Origin: Selaginella moellendorffii
Taxonomy: Eukaryota > Streptophyta > Lycopodiopsida > Selaginellales > Selaginellaceae
NCBI RefSeq assembly: GCF_000143415.4
Contig: NW_003314364.1
Coordinates: 95,578 to 159,577, forward strand
Direction of reading: 5' to 3'
Length of the DNA: 64,000 bases
Positions 1-9,077 of this stretch are shown piece by piece. The first letter of the stretch is position 1, and each line of letters opens with the position of its first letter. A program made the translations under genes and the position numbers. The notes below the pieces were generated by a model. It did not search any database. It was not told where the DNA came from and saw nothing but the letters and a program-made list of their open reading frames with translations.

Positions 1-282
1 GAGTAAACACCACATACCAATCACATATAGCAACGGGTTTGTGATGTCCTGAATGTCAGCGATCTTACCGTGCTCAACACACTTCAGATGATCCAGGAAC
101 AGAAGTTCCTGGATCGGCATCACACCAAGTCAGTGGATGCCGTCACCCATACTTGCTACTCACCACCAAGGAGGTCTAGGAGCACCCCCAAGGAGCGACG
201 GGACAGGGACAGTGTGCACCTGAAGGGCATGCAGGCACATACATGCTCCGCATCGGTCACCTCAGAACCCAGCTCCCACACT

Positions 283-723
283 AAAGCCCCCATGCGACTG
301 AGCTCACCCAAGTTCAAGACAAGGGAATTGCCCGCCCGGATCCGGACTTGGTGGTCACACCAGGAACATCAGTTCATTCAGCATCACATGTAAGTGGAGC
401 CATCACCCATCAAGGACACAACAAGAGGAGCAAACCTTTGTTAAAAATGCATGTGACGGGAGGGAGCAAGAAGTTACATGCTCTTGTGCTATGGAGCGAC
501 CGATCCTTTCGCCAGGTAGAAATACATCCCCTGCCCGAGATTCCAAAAGGTCGCTCAATAGCACAGAGCATATGACTTCTTGCTCCCCCATCACATGCAT
601 TTTTCACAAAAGGGTAGATGTCTAGAGCATCACTTCCCCGGCTGTGAAGCACCAGCTAAGCCCCCATGCGACTGAGCTCACCCACGTTCAAACACGAGGG
701 AATTTTGCCCGCCCGGATCCGGA
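283..723. repeat. Dispersed direct repeat pair in left flank
   Basis: A block of about 65 bp at 283-347 recurs at 658-723 with small differences. Both begin near AAGCCCCCATGCGACTGAG and run through a GCCCGCCCGGATCCGGACT segment. The foldback sequence at 434-614 lies between them. The short open frames here overlap on both strands and none resembles a known family. From about 740 to 1480 I see only weak dispersed repeats and no convincing gene. Confidence 0.6.
434..614. repeat. Long near-perfect inverted repeat (foldback, MITE-like or hairpin RNA source)
   Basis: Arms at about 434-501 and 549-614 are reverse complements over roughly 65 bp with few mismatches (for example AATGCATGTGACGGG against CCCATCACATGCATT). 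The loop is about 47 bp. No clear target duplication was seen. It could be a foldback MITE, or its transcript could be a small-RNA precursor; the sequence does not decide. Confidence 0.75.
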
Positions 724-1481
724 CTCAACGGTTACAGCACAGCAAGGGGTGTGTGCTTGGGAGGGGGTGCGAACACCCCACTGCCCCAAAACACACACAA
801 AAGCGAGAGGCTAGCCCGAGCTGTGGCGTACCACACATGTTGGTCGTCCGAGTCTCCCGGTTCTGCCGGAGCATTGGCCAGGACCCGTCACAAGCACATG
901 TGTTGCACCACAGCAATAGGTGTGCAGCCCTCTACCAAAGGCACACACCACCCCACATCAGGAGGATTAACTGCCAGCCAGCCCACCACCACCGCACGCA
1001 AAGATCCGAGTCTCCCGGCTTTCACCAGGACCCGTCCCAATGCGCATTGTGGTGGCGAGCAGGGAGTGTGATGTTGCAGGTAGCAAAAGCAGAGCCACGA
1101 GCCAAAGCCAGAAGCCAAAGCCCACTTTGAGCTCGCCCCGCACGCAGTATACCACGTGAAGAGCACTTGCTCGCCCGGATTTGGACCCGGACTCGGATTC
1201 CGAGTTCAACTCGGACTCCACTTCGGCTACCCAACCTCCAACATGTAACACATGTAACATGTGCCGTTTTTAGTGGTTTTTCAAGGTAAGAGTCACGTGA
1301 CATATTTCGAGCTTGGTGTCATGGTAGTAAATGTACTGTTGCCAACTCATATTTCAGCTAAACTTGGATGTTTTTGAGTTGTTTTTTTTGTAGTAACTTA
1401 TATCGCCACGTGTTATTCCACGTGCTCTAAAGACGGCACACTGGCTCAATGTATGGAACGCAACACTATGCCATGTGCAAG

Positions 1482-1513
1482 CGTAGGGTTTAGGGTTTAG
1501 GGTAGGGTAGGGT
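1482..1513. repeat. Interstitial telomere-like tract
   Basis: A run mixing TTTAGGG with shorter TAGGG units. It matches the Arabidopsis-type telomere motif of the green lineage. It is one of three such tracts in the window (also 25011-25040 and 47223-47256). Confidence 0.7.
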
Positions 1514-1635
1514 TTGCCATGTGGCATACATTTTGAGCAATTTATATGCCATGAGCTATACCTTTTAGAAGGTGGCATTCAGACGGATGGTTTGGATGAG
1601 GTGGCATGCCACGTGGCATACTTTTATGTTCTTAT

Positions 1636-1797
1636 AGCATGCCACGTGGCAAACCCTTGGAGAGGTGGCATCTTGGAGGTTGCATGCCACATGACAAACC
1701 CTTGGAGAGGTGGTACCTATGGATGCCACATGGCAAACCCTTGGAAAGGTGGCATCTTGGAGGTTGCATGCCACGTGACAAACCCTTGGAGAGGTGG
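1636..1797. repeat. Tandem repeat of about 45-48 bp with CACGTG palindromes
   Basis: Four imperfect copies of a unit that starts GCATGCCACGTGGCA, continues AACCCTTGGAGAGGTGG and in some copies ends CATCTTGGAGGTT. The array ends exactly where the first LARD LTR begins. Upstream at 1516-1620 are further GCCATGTGGCAT-type palindromes. They are similar in style to, but not the same as, the palindrome of the 39.7-54.7 kb element. Confidence 0.7.
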
Positions 1798-2196
1798 TGT
1801 GAGACACAAAATCCCTAGGCCCCAAAGTGAAGCCGGAAGGGTGCCACGTGGTAGTGGCCGAAGTGAAAGCCAAACGAGTGTAACACGTTTGGGCCAAAAG
1901 CTCCGCCTTGAAAGGTCGAGAGCGGGAGTGGAACTCCTAACGAAGGGCTCGAGGAATGAGCACGAAACGAGCAATAAGCGAGGCTCCAAAAAGGGAGTCC
2001 GAGGTGGAGTCCGAAGTGGAGTCCGAGTTGGAGTCCGAAGTGGAGTCCGAGATGGACCCGAGACGGAGTCCGAGATGGACCCGAAATGGAGTCCGAGATG
2101 GACCCGAGATGGAGTCCGAGATGAACCCGAGATGGAGTCCGAGATGGAGTCCGAGATGGAGTCCGAGATGGAGTCCGAAGTCGAGACCGAGACCGG

Positions 2197-2228
<32 letters not shown>

Positions 2229-3353
2229 TCGGGACCAAGAACGAGACCGAGGCCGAGGCCGAGACCGAGCCCGAGCCCGAGTCCGAGTCCGAGTCCGAGT
2301 CCGAGTCCGAGTCCGAGTCCGAGTCCGAGTCTGAGTCCGAGTCCGAGTTCGAGTCTGAGAGGGTGAAAGCCCAAAGCGTTCGTCTCCCAGACCCTAGGGG
2401 GTTTGGTGAGCTCCAAAAGTATAGTAGGGGGAGGACTGCAGTGGAGCCAGTTTGGCCAGGAAAGGCCAGTTCGGCCCAGGAAGGCCGGACCCAGTGTTGG
2501 GTGATGAGCAGCCCACTGGGAAGTCCAAGACTAGAGTGAACACAGACCAACAAGCGGGGTAGCTTGGTGAAGTGTTCAAGAGCCGGCTCTAGTTCCCCCG
2601 GGAGATCGACTAGCCGATGCTCCCAGTCCAAGTGTGGGTGGCACTACCTACTTGGATACCTGGTGTGGCTCAACGGAACCCGCTCTAAGCCCATGGCTAG
2701 AGCACCCAAGGGCAGAAGGCGAGGAGAGTACCCAGGTGGCTCGCGCAAGGCCACGGTGTTCCGAAATGTTGTCCCAAAGGCCCAGACTGTGGAAAGGAAG
2801 AGGAGCAGTCCTCTGGGGTAGTGACCAAGGACACAGTTGTGTGGTGAGGAAGTCCCAGAGGACCGTGGCACTTAGTGGTTGGGCCTGTGGGTCTCGATCC
2901 AGTGGCAGTGTTGGCAAACACGGCCAGGGGCAAAGAGGGACTTAGTGGGGACTGACAGAGGGATATTGGGGAAGGCTATTCCCCTTGTCGGTGGGCATCC
3001 TAAGGATGCTAAGGAGTGGATCTGAGATGACCACTCACGGATGGTTTGCCTAGTCTTGGAGAGCCAAGACTGTGATGCAAGTGGTATTGGACTACCAGTG
3101 TGGCAAAGGTGATTGGGCATGTCCTTAGCGTAACAGGCTGCGATGTCGGTGGTACCTTTGAGTGTCGGTCATGGGATCGGACACGTGGAGCACTTGGACC
3201 AAGTGCAAATGTTGAGTGGCATGGATGCCATTCTCGGGGCTAGCAAGTCCCAAGTCCTGGATTGGACTTATGGAGGTTGTGAATGAGACTCCTCCAAGTG
3301 GTCGGAGGTGTGGTTAAGTGACTAAAGTAGAATGGAAAATTTAGTCGCTTACA
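1798..3353 (+). repeat. LARD copy 1, 5' LTR
   Basis: A 1,556-bp LTR with TG...CA ends. In order it shows a conserved 5' third with small hairpins (TGCTCG/CGAGCA near 1950), a GAGTCC/GAGACC hexamer array (about 1995-2365), the box GGTGAAAGCCCAAAGCGT (about 2361), the AGTATAGTAGGGGGAGGA motif (about 2418) that is also present in the chromovirus LTR, then a unique 3' half. The position of the array and the TATA-like AGTATAGTAGG suggest an enhancer plus core promoter; this is inference. Long open frames in the array are an artefact of stop-free hexamers. Confidence 0.9.
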
Positions 3354-4571
3354 ATTTGGTATCAGAGCTGTTCCTTAGTCCGACTTTTATTGGTGCTCAA
3401 GTATATCACCACTAGTGTTGGCATCGGAAGGTCCAAGGAGTGGGCCTATCCTTGAGGAGTAGCAAGTCGGGAAGACATGGCTCTCCATTACAGTTCATGT
3501 GTGAACTTGTAGACGAGGTGGTGGATAGAAAAGGGCCAATAATGGAACGACTTTGGGATTTTGGGAATAGTGCAAGGTTTTCCTCATTGAGTTGAGGATG
3601 TGATCCGGATGAGCATTTGTCTCAGCAAATTAGCTAAGGTAGTTGTGGTAAACAACTATAGTTGGGATCACGGGAAAGATAAAGACTCCAAAACAATAAA
3701 GGAGTCACAAGAGTATCCTCATATAGTTGAGGTTGGTGCTCATGAATGTGAGACCAGAAGTAATGACCGTGGGAGGTCAAGCACGGAAGAGGACTCAAGT
3801 CCTTGAAGTGGTAGCCGGGGCTACCTTTAATAAATGCTGGAACAACCCAAGGAGTTGGGGGGTGTACTTAGAGATGAGTTGGTATTCTCATCACATGGAC
3901 AAGTGGTCCTAAGGGGTAGAGGTTGCCCCAGAGAACAAAATTAAGTGTCGGAGTAACACTTGTGAAAATAGTCCTTTTGAGTAGGACATGAATGCAAGAA
4001 GTGTATTCCAGTGAGCTAGTGCCTCACAAGTAGGACCTTACGGGTCTGTGGATTAACCAAGTCCAAAACTGCTGGATGACTCAAGTAGAGTCAACGGATG
4101 GTCCTAAAAGGACTGATGGAAGCATTTGGACTGAGGTGTGTTGTACCCCATGAAGGATGGGGGGGGATCATAGGATCCAAGGATGAGAACAGAGGGTATC
4201 TCATCGATGGCAAAATGTGCCATGCTAAAGTTATGGGAAAGGTGTTCCCAGAAGAAAACAACTTTGACATAAAGTTGTGTGTGATCTCTATGGTGCAGTG
4301 CTAACGGATGGTTGGCATGAGAAAGAGGGGTGTTGGTCTTGGCAAAGACTTAGACACGACGGGGAAATGTCATAGAGGTAGGCTCGTGGAGCCGATGGTG
4401 TGGAGACACCAAATGTGCCAAGGTGTGATACCTTGAGGCTATGTTGGTGGGTTCATGAGAACCCCTTGCCAAAGGAATCGCAATGGAAATGGGAATAGCA
4501 TAGCCTAAGCTGCAGAGCATGCAGTTGGAGTGTGGTGACCCAGATAATGATGGAGGTGTGAAAGCACCAAG
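3354..4571 (+). other. LARD copy 1 interior, 5' segment
   Basis: Non-coding interior, parallel to 17157-18361, to 21943 onward and, inverted, to 30115-31321. Only short frames (under about 80 codons) are present. They differ between copies by indels, so I annotate no protein. Confidence 0.75.
3357..3368 (+). other. Primer binding site, LARD copy 1
   Basis: TGGTATCAGAGC lies 3 nt after the LTR end. This is the standard plant LTR-retrotransposon site complementary to the 3' end of initiator tRNA-Met. Confidence 0.85.
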
Positions 4572-5704
4572 TGTAAGCCACAAAATTTTTCCTTTCCAAT
4601 TTGCCAGCTTACCTCGTCTATCCGTCCAACACTGCCTTGGCTTTTGCTAAGTTCCCTTGCCAAGGTTCTCGCCTATGGTACCAGCTCCTACTTGGTTTCA
4701 GCTACTCACTGCACGAGCAACGGAGTGTTAGCCATCCTTCCACGGATTCCCAAATCACTCTCAATCCCCCTCCCCGGGTTAGACTGGACTTAAGGTTCGG
4801 CTACACTCCCCGCAAGCACAAGCAGCCAAGCACACCAAGCTTCCAGGTTCCTAACGTCCCTTGGTACCACAAGACTTGATCATGGGACCCTCTAAATCCC
4901 AAGTCTTGAGTGCAACACTTGCTTCGGGACGCCGGGGCGAAACACCGTGGCCTTACAGCCCGGTATGGGTACCTCTTGCCCCCCACTTCCATCCCGAAGG
5001 AAGGCCCAAGCCCCTAGGAAGGGCGAGGACCAATGAGCCGCATGGTACTCAAGTGGGGCACCACTCCACATGAGCCGGGAGCACCGCAATCGGTTTCCCT
5101 TTCGGGAGTGGGAGCTACTCTTGAGCACTTCCTTGGATGGCCCCTCCGGCACCAGCCAAGTCCATGCTCACTCCCACCCAAGGCCCCTTAGTCCCAGTCC
5201 CAACCTCAAGTCGGTTTGGAAGCCCAACTGGAGAGTCCCTTCAAAACTGGTTCCTGGACCTCACTATCCCTACTATACTTTTGGAACCCCCTGCAGCCCC
5301 CCCCCCCCTGGGGGACGCACGCTTTGGGCTTTCACCCGTTGACCCGTATTAGTATTTGGACTTAGTCTCTGGCTCGATCTCAGACCCGATTTCGGATCTC
5401 GGACTCGATCGCGGACTCGATCTCGGACCCGATCTCGGACCCGACCTCGGACTCGACTTCGGACTTGGTCTCGGACCCGATTTCGGATCTCGGACTCCGT
5501 CTCGAACTCGGTCTCGAACTTGGACTCGAACTCGGTCCCCGAGTCGGTCTTGGACTCGATTCCGGACTCTATCTCGAACTCGGTCCTAGAGTCAGTCTTG
5601 GACTCGATCTTTGACTTGGTCCCATCCGATGAACTTTTTGTCATTTTGGTCATGCTTTCGGGGTTCCCTTAGCCTACGACACCTCGACGAGTTGGTTCCT
5701 TACA
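4572..5704 (-). repeat. Chromovirus 3' LTR
   Basis: A 1,133-bp LTR. In element orientation it starts TGTAAGGAACCAACTCG and ends GTGGCTTACA. It includes a GAGTCC/GAGACC-type hexamer array (about 5360-5610), the box GGTGAAAGCCCAAAGCGTG (5321-5339 reversed), a C-homopolymer and a CCAAAAGTATAGTAGGG motif. All of these are shared with the LARD LTRs. Its array is shorter than that of the 5' LTR. Confidence 0.92.
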
Positions 5705-5722
5705 ACTCCACCACCCATAGAA
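5705..5722 (-). other. Chromovirus polypurine tract
   Basis: In element orientation CTATGGGTGGTGGAGT directly abuts the 3' LTR. The same tract, essentially unchanged, abuts every LARD 3' LTR. Confidence 0.7.
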
Positions 5723-5725
5723 GAA

Positions 5726-5745
5726 GTTCGATGCCCACATCGAAC
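5726..5745 (-). other. Pre-PPT hairpin
   Basis: GTTCGATG/CATCGAAC arms with a short loop lie 4 nt from the PPT. LARD copy 1 has the same hairpin at 14911-14930 with a different loop, so the stem is kept while the loop varies. Confidence 0.65.
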
Positions 5746-5886
5746 GTCTCTTTTTTATCCTACGACTTGTTGACCATGTCTCCGGGGGCATCCCCCCACT
5801 TAGCAGTGTGCCTAAGTTAGCCTCCCCGGCCAAGAGCTCATGACAACGGAATATAGGTGTCCCTATACTCCTCCCCTCACCACGCC

Positions 5887-6013
5887 CTAGTATGGGGTCG
5901 GGACTTGAACCCAGCCTTGCTTTACTAGGGGGTTGGGACTCGAACCCAACCTCCGTAGAATACGTCTACGGTTTCGACATCCCCACAGGGAGTCGGGCGT
6001 AGCTCCCTACGCC
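5887..6013 (-). other. Five consecutive RNA hairpins in the chromovirus 3' region
   Basis: In element orientation five stem-loops follow each other: GGCGTAG/CTACGCC (5996-6013), CGAC..CCC/GGG..GTCG (5975-5995), CCGTAG/CTACGG (5953-5971), GGTTGGG/CCCAACC (5931-5951), and a longer stem closed by CTAGTA/TACTAG (5887-5928). The LARD interior has the same five at 13362-13474 with paired changes in several stems. They lie between the end of pol and the PPT. An RNA packaging, export or translation signal is likely; this is inference. Confidence 0.75.
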
Positions 6014-6107
6014 TGGTCGACCTAGCTAACCCATGCTAATTAGCTTACCTTCGGCGCGCCTTCGGGTCCCAACATATGCCATTGCTCAACTTCTCAAATT
6101 GATACTT

Positions 6108-9077
6108 TTAATTGAACTTTGCATAAGTACATAGAGTTCTGCCATGCAGAAATTCCTCCACTAGATCTCGCGCGTTCGCTAGGTTCTCCTCCGGTTCCCA
6201 TGTTGCTTCGCAGTGTGGAAATCCTTTCCACTTCACATGGAACTCTCTCACCTCGCGTCCTTGTCGCTTGCTCTTGCGCGCATTGAGGATGGCCTTGACT
6301 TCGTATTCCTCCTCCCCTTGGATAACCTCAGGTAAAGGTCTTACTTGGTCCTTGCGAAGCGGATCCTCAAAATACGGCTTGAGTAAGTTCACATGGAACA
6401 CGGGATGCATCTTCCCCATCTCTCGAGGAAATCGGAGACGGTAAGCCACTTTAATGATTCGAGCCTCAATCTCGTAAGGCCCCGCGAACCTGCTTAAGGA
6501 ACTCAAGATCAATTCATTTACAGGAATACATGCATTTTTACCTTTGGGTCAACTTCCGGCTGATCCCACTTGGTAGCCTGAGGTTCTTGGTGTTCAGCCA
6601 CACCTTCTCCCCAGCTTGGAACTCCACATCTCGACGCTTTTGGTTCGCGTACTTAGTTTGCCTTTGTTGAGCCCGTTCCAAGGAATCCCTCACTAGATTC
6701 CAAATGTTGAGTTTTTCCGCTGTGAATGCCTCCACTGCGGGTAACTCTCCATGATACTCGGCCACGCCGAGTTCCACAGGACCTTCAATAGCTCGCCCAT
6801 TGATGACTTCCCATGGACTCACCCCGATGCTCGAATGTGGTGAGTTGTTATAACACATTTCCGCAAGTCCCAAATGACTTACCCAGTCGGTTTGGTCTCC
6901 CGAGACATAGCATCGCAAATAATCCTCCAGCTGCCTATTCACCCTTTCCGTTTGTCCGTCTGTCAAGAAGTGTTAGTGCCATCAATCTTGACTCAATACC
7001 CATTACCTGTCTGTGGGTGATAGGCCGTGCTGAATTTCAACTTGGTGCGATACTGTTCTAGGAGTGTCCTCCAGAACCTACTGGTGAAGATCTTATCTCG
7101 ATCTGAGATAATCTCTTCCGGCCTTCCCCGCACTCGAACCACTTGTTCGAAGAACAGCTTCGCCACACCTTCCGCATCCACATCCGTTGTGGTGGGTATG
7201 AAATGTGCCATCTTTGAAAATCGGTCCACCACCACGAATATCGCATCGAACCCCTCGCTTGGGGGTAGTCCCGTGATGAAGTCCATCGTGAGACATTTCC
7301 ACGGACGATCTGGAATGGGGATGCTTTGCAACAAGCCCCCACTAGCCTTCGTCACGGCTTTGACCTGCTGACATGTTGGACATGTCTTTACATAGTCTTG
7401 GACGTCCTTAGCCATATCTGGCCAGTGATACTTCCTTTTGAGTAAGCCCATCGTCTTGGGCACTCCGCCGTGTCCCGCGAGAGGTCCGTCATGACACTCT
7501 TCCAAGGCTACTTTCCTTAGTTCCCCTTCTGGAACATACACCCTTGTTTGCTTGTAATATATGAGTCCGTTGCGTTCCGCATAGCCCGTTTTCTCTTCCG
7601 TTGGCAGCTCACCTCTCTGGTGAGCTTCCCGCGCCTCCAGATTCCTCAGCAACACTTCTTGTGCTAGTCCATCGTTCTCATATGCGGTCGGCACATCGTC
7701 CCAAAAGGTTGCTGTCGCGCTAGATATCGCCAACTTCAAGCTCGCTTTTCGACTTACCGCATCTGCCACGATGTTGCTCTTCCCAGGCTTGTACAGGATC
7801 TCGCAATCAAACTCGGCCAAAGCATTGGCCCACCGACTTTGTTTTCCCCTTAGGTCGGGCTGTGACAAGAAGTGTTTCGTTGCCACATTGTCCGTGTAAA
7901 CCTTGAAGTGTCTCCCAAGGTAGTGTCGCCACTCCTTGAGCGCCTTGACCACCGCAAACAATTCCTTCTCGTGGGCAGGCCACTTCCGTTGAGCCTTGTC
8001 CAGCTTCTTCGAGAAGAACGCTACTGGATGGTTGTCTTGCTTCAAAACTGCGCCCAACGCAAAGTCCGAAGCATCCGTGTCTACCTCAAAGTCCTTACCA
8101 AAGTCTGGTAATGCCAACACCGGAGCCTTCCTCAACTTCCCTTTGAGGTGGACGAATGCCGCCTCGCATTCCGCTGTCCATACCATCTTCCCTTTTCCTG
8201 TTTGGTCCGTTAAGGGCAGGGCTACTCTCGAATAGTGTCTGATAAACTTTCGATAGTAGTTGCATAGCCCCAGAAACGCCCTCAACTCATGTACATTCGA
8301 TGGTCGTTCCCATTCCTGGATCGCTTGGACCTTCTCCGGGTCCACCTTGAGCCCGTCCTGGCCCACCACATGCCCGAGAAACTTTACCTCTTGTTGAGCA
8401 AAGTCACATTTGCTCTCTTTAGCATACAGTTTGTGTTCCCTTAGTTTCTCAAACACCTTCGCCAAGTGTTCGGCATGCTCCTCTAGCGTCTCGCTATAGA
8501 TCAGGATGTCGTCAATATAGACGACCACGAAGCGATCCAGATAGGGTACAAAGATGTGGTTCATCAACGCCGAAAACGTTGCCGGCGCATTGCACAGCCC
8601 AAAGGGCATCACCAAAAACTCAAAGCTCCCATACCTCGTTCGACAGGTTGTCTTCTCGACATCTTCCTCAGCTACCCTGATCTGGTAGTATCCTGACCTT
8701 AGGTCAATCCTCGAGAAGTATTTTGCCTTTCCCAACCTATCGAACAGGTCCTCGATCCTTGGCAAAGGGTACTTGTTCTTCTTGGTATACTTGTTGAGCA
8801 ACCGGTAGTCTATGCACATGCGCATAGATCCATCTTTCTTTTTCACAAATAGCACCGGCGCCCCATACGGCGACTTGCTCAACCTAACATACCCTTTGTC
8901 CACCAACTCCTCTAGTTGGCTCTTGAGCTCCTTGAGTTCTTTTTCGTTCAATCGATAGGGTGGACGAACCACCGCCTCAGCACCCTCGACCAGCTCAATC
9001 CTATGTTCTATCGGTCGTGCGGGGGGCAACCCCACCGGTAGCTCCTCTGGCATGGTATCCTGGAATTGGTCCAGCAC
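6108..9077 (-). CDS. pol: Chromovirus Pol: RT, RNase H, integrase, chromodomain (two short introns)
   Basis: Reads as one product if two introns are removed (6960-7006 and 6490-6541). Domains in order: reverse transcriptase with a [13 protein letters not shown] fingers motif and the catalytic YIDD motif near residue 165; RNase H ([23 protein letters not shown]); integrase with an HHCC zinc finger ([11 protein letters not shown]...CPTC) and DDE residues in MDF, SDRD and DGQTE; a C-terminal chromodomain with the FHVKWKGF and ATWEPEENL motifs. Chromodomain integrases direct insertion to chromatin marks in known chromoviruses. Pol is in the same frame as Gag-PR across a UAG at 9078-9080. It follows protease rather than containing it. 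Without splicing, the integrase would lose its catalytic Glu and chromodomain. Function is certain by motif; activity is unproven. Confidence 0.93.
6490..6541 (-). other. Putative 52-nt spliceosomal intron 2 in chromovirus pol
   Basis: On the minus strand the segment begins GTAAAAATGC and ends CCTTAAGCAG. Removing it restores the frame from LTQR into FAGPYEI, as expected at this point in chromovirus integrases. The flanking frames are otherwise open for hundreds of codons. The length is not a multiple of three. Confidence 0.8.
6960..7006 (-). other. Putative 47-nt spliceosomal intron 1 in chromovirus pol
   Basis: On the minus strand it begins GTAATGGG and ends CTTGACAG. A perfect CTAAC branch-point-like motif lies about 12 nt before the 3' end. 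It splits the Asp codon of the HPQTDGQTE motif, just before the catalytic Glu of integrase. Removal restores the conserved motif exactly. The length is not a multiple of three. Confidence 0.85.

Noticed and set aside
70-1303. Overlapping frames of 60-154 codons in the left flank
   Set aside because: Open on both strands, no domains, and overlapping the direct repeats and the hairpin.
1937-2631. Long open frames on both strands in the LTR hexamer arrays (up to about 370 codons; also at 14889-16013, 20200-21219, 26153-27226, 32097-33627, 43187-44224, 62366-63289)
   Set aside because: They are stop-free because the array is built of 6- and 12-bp units. Several frames on both strands are open at once and the translations are Ser/Asp, Arg/Pro or Gly/Leu repeats that change with array length.
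6960-7006. Treating the Pol frame breaks as simple inactivating insertions
   Set aside because: Both segments have GT..AG ends, one has a branch-site motif, and exact removal restores conserved residues. Random indels would rarely do this twice, although only RNA data can prove splicing.
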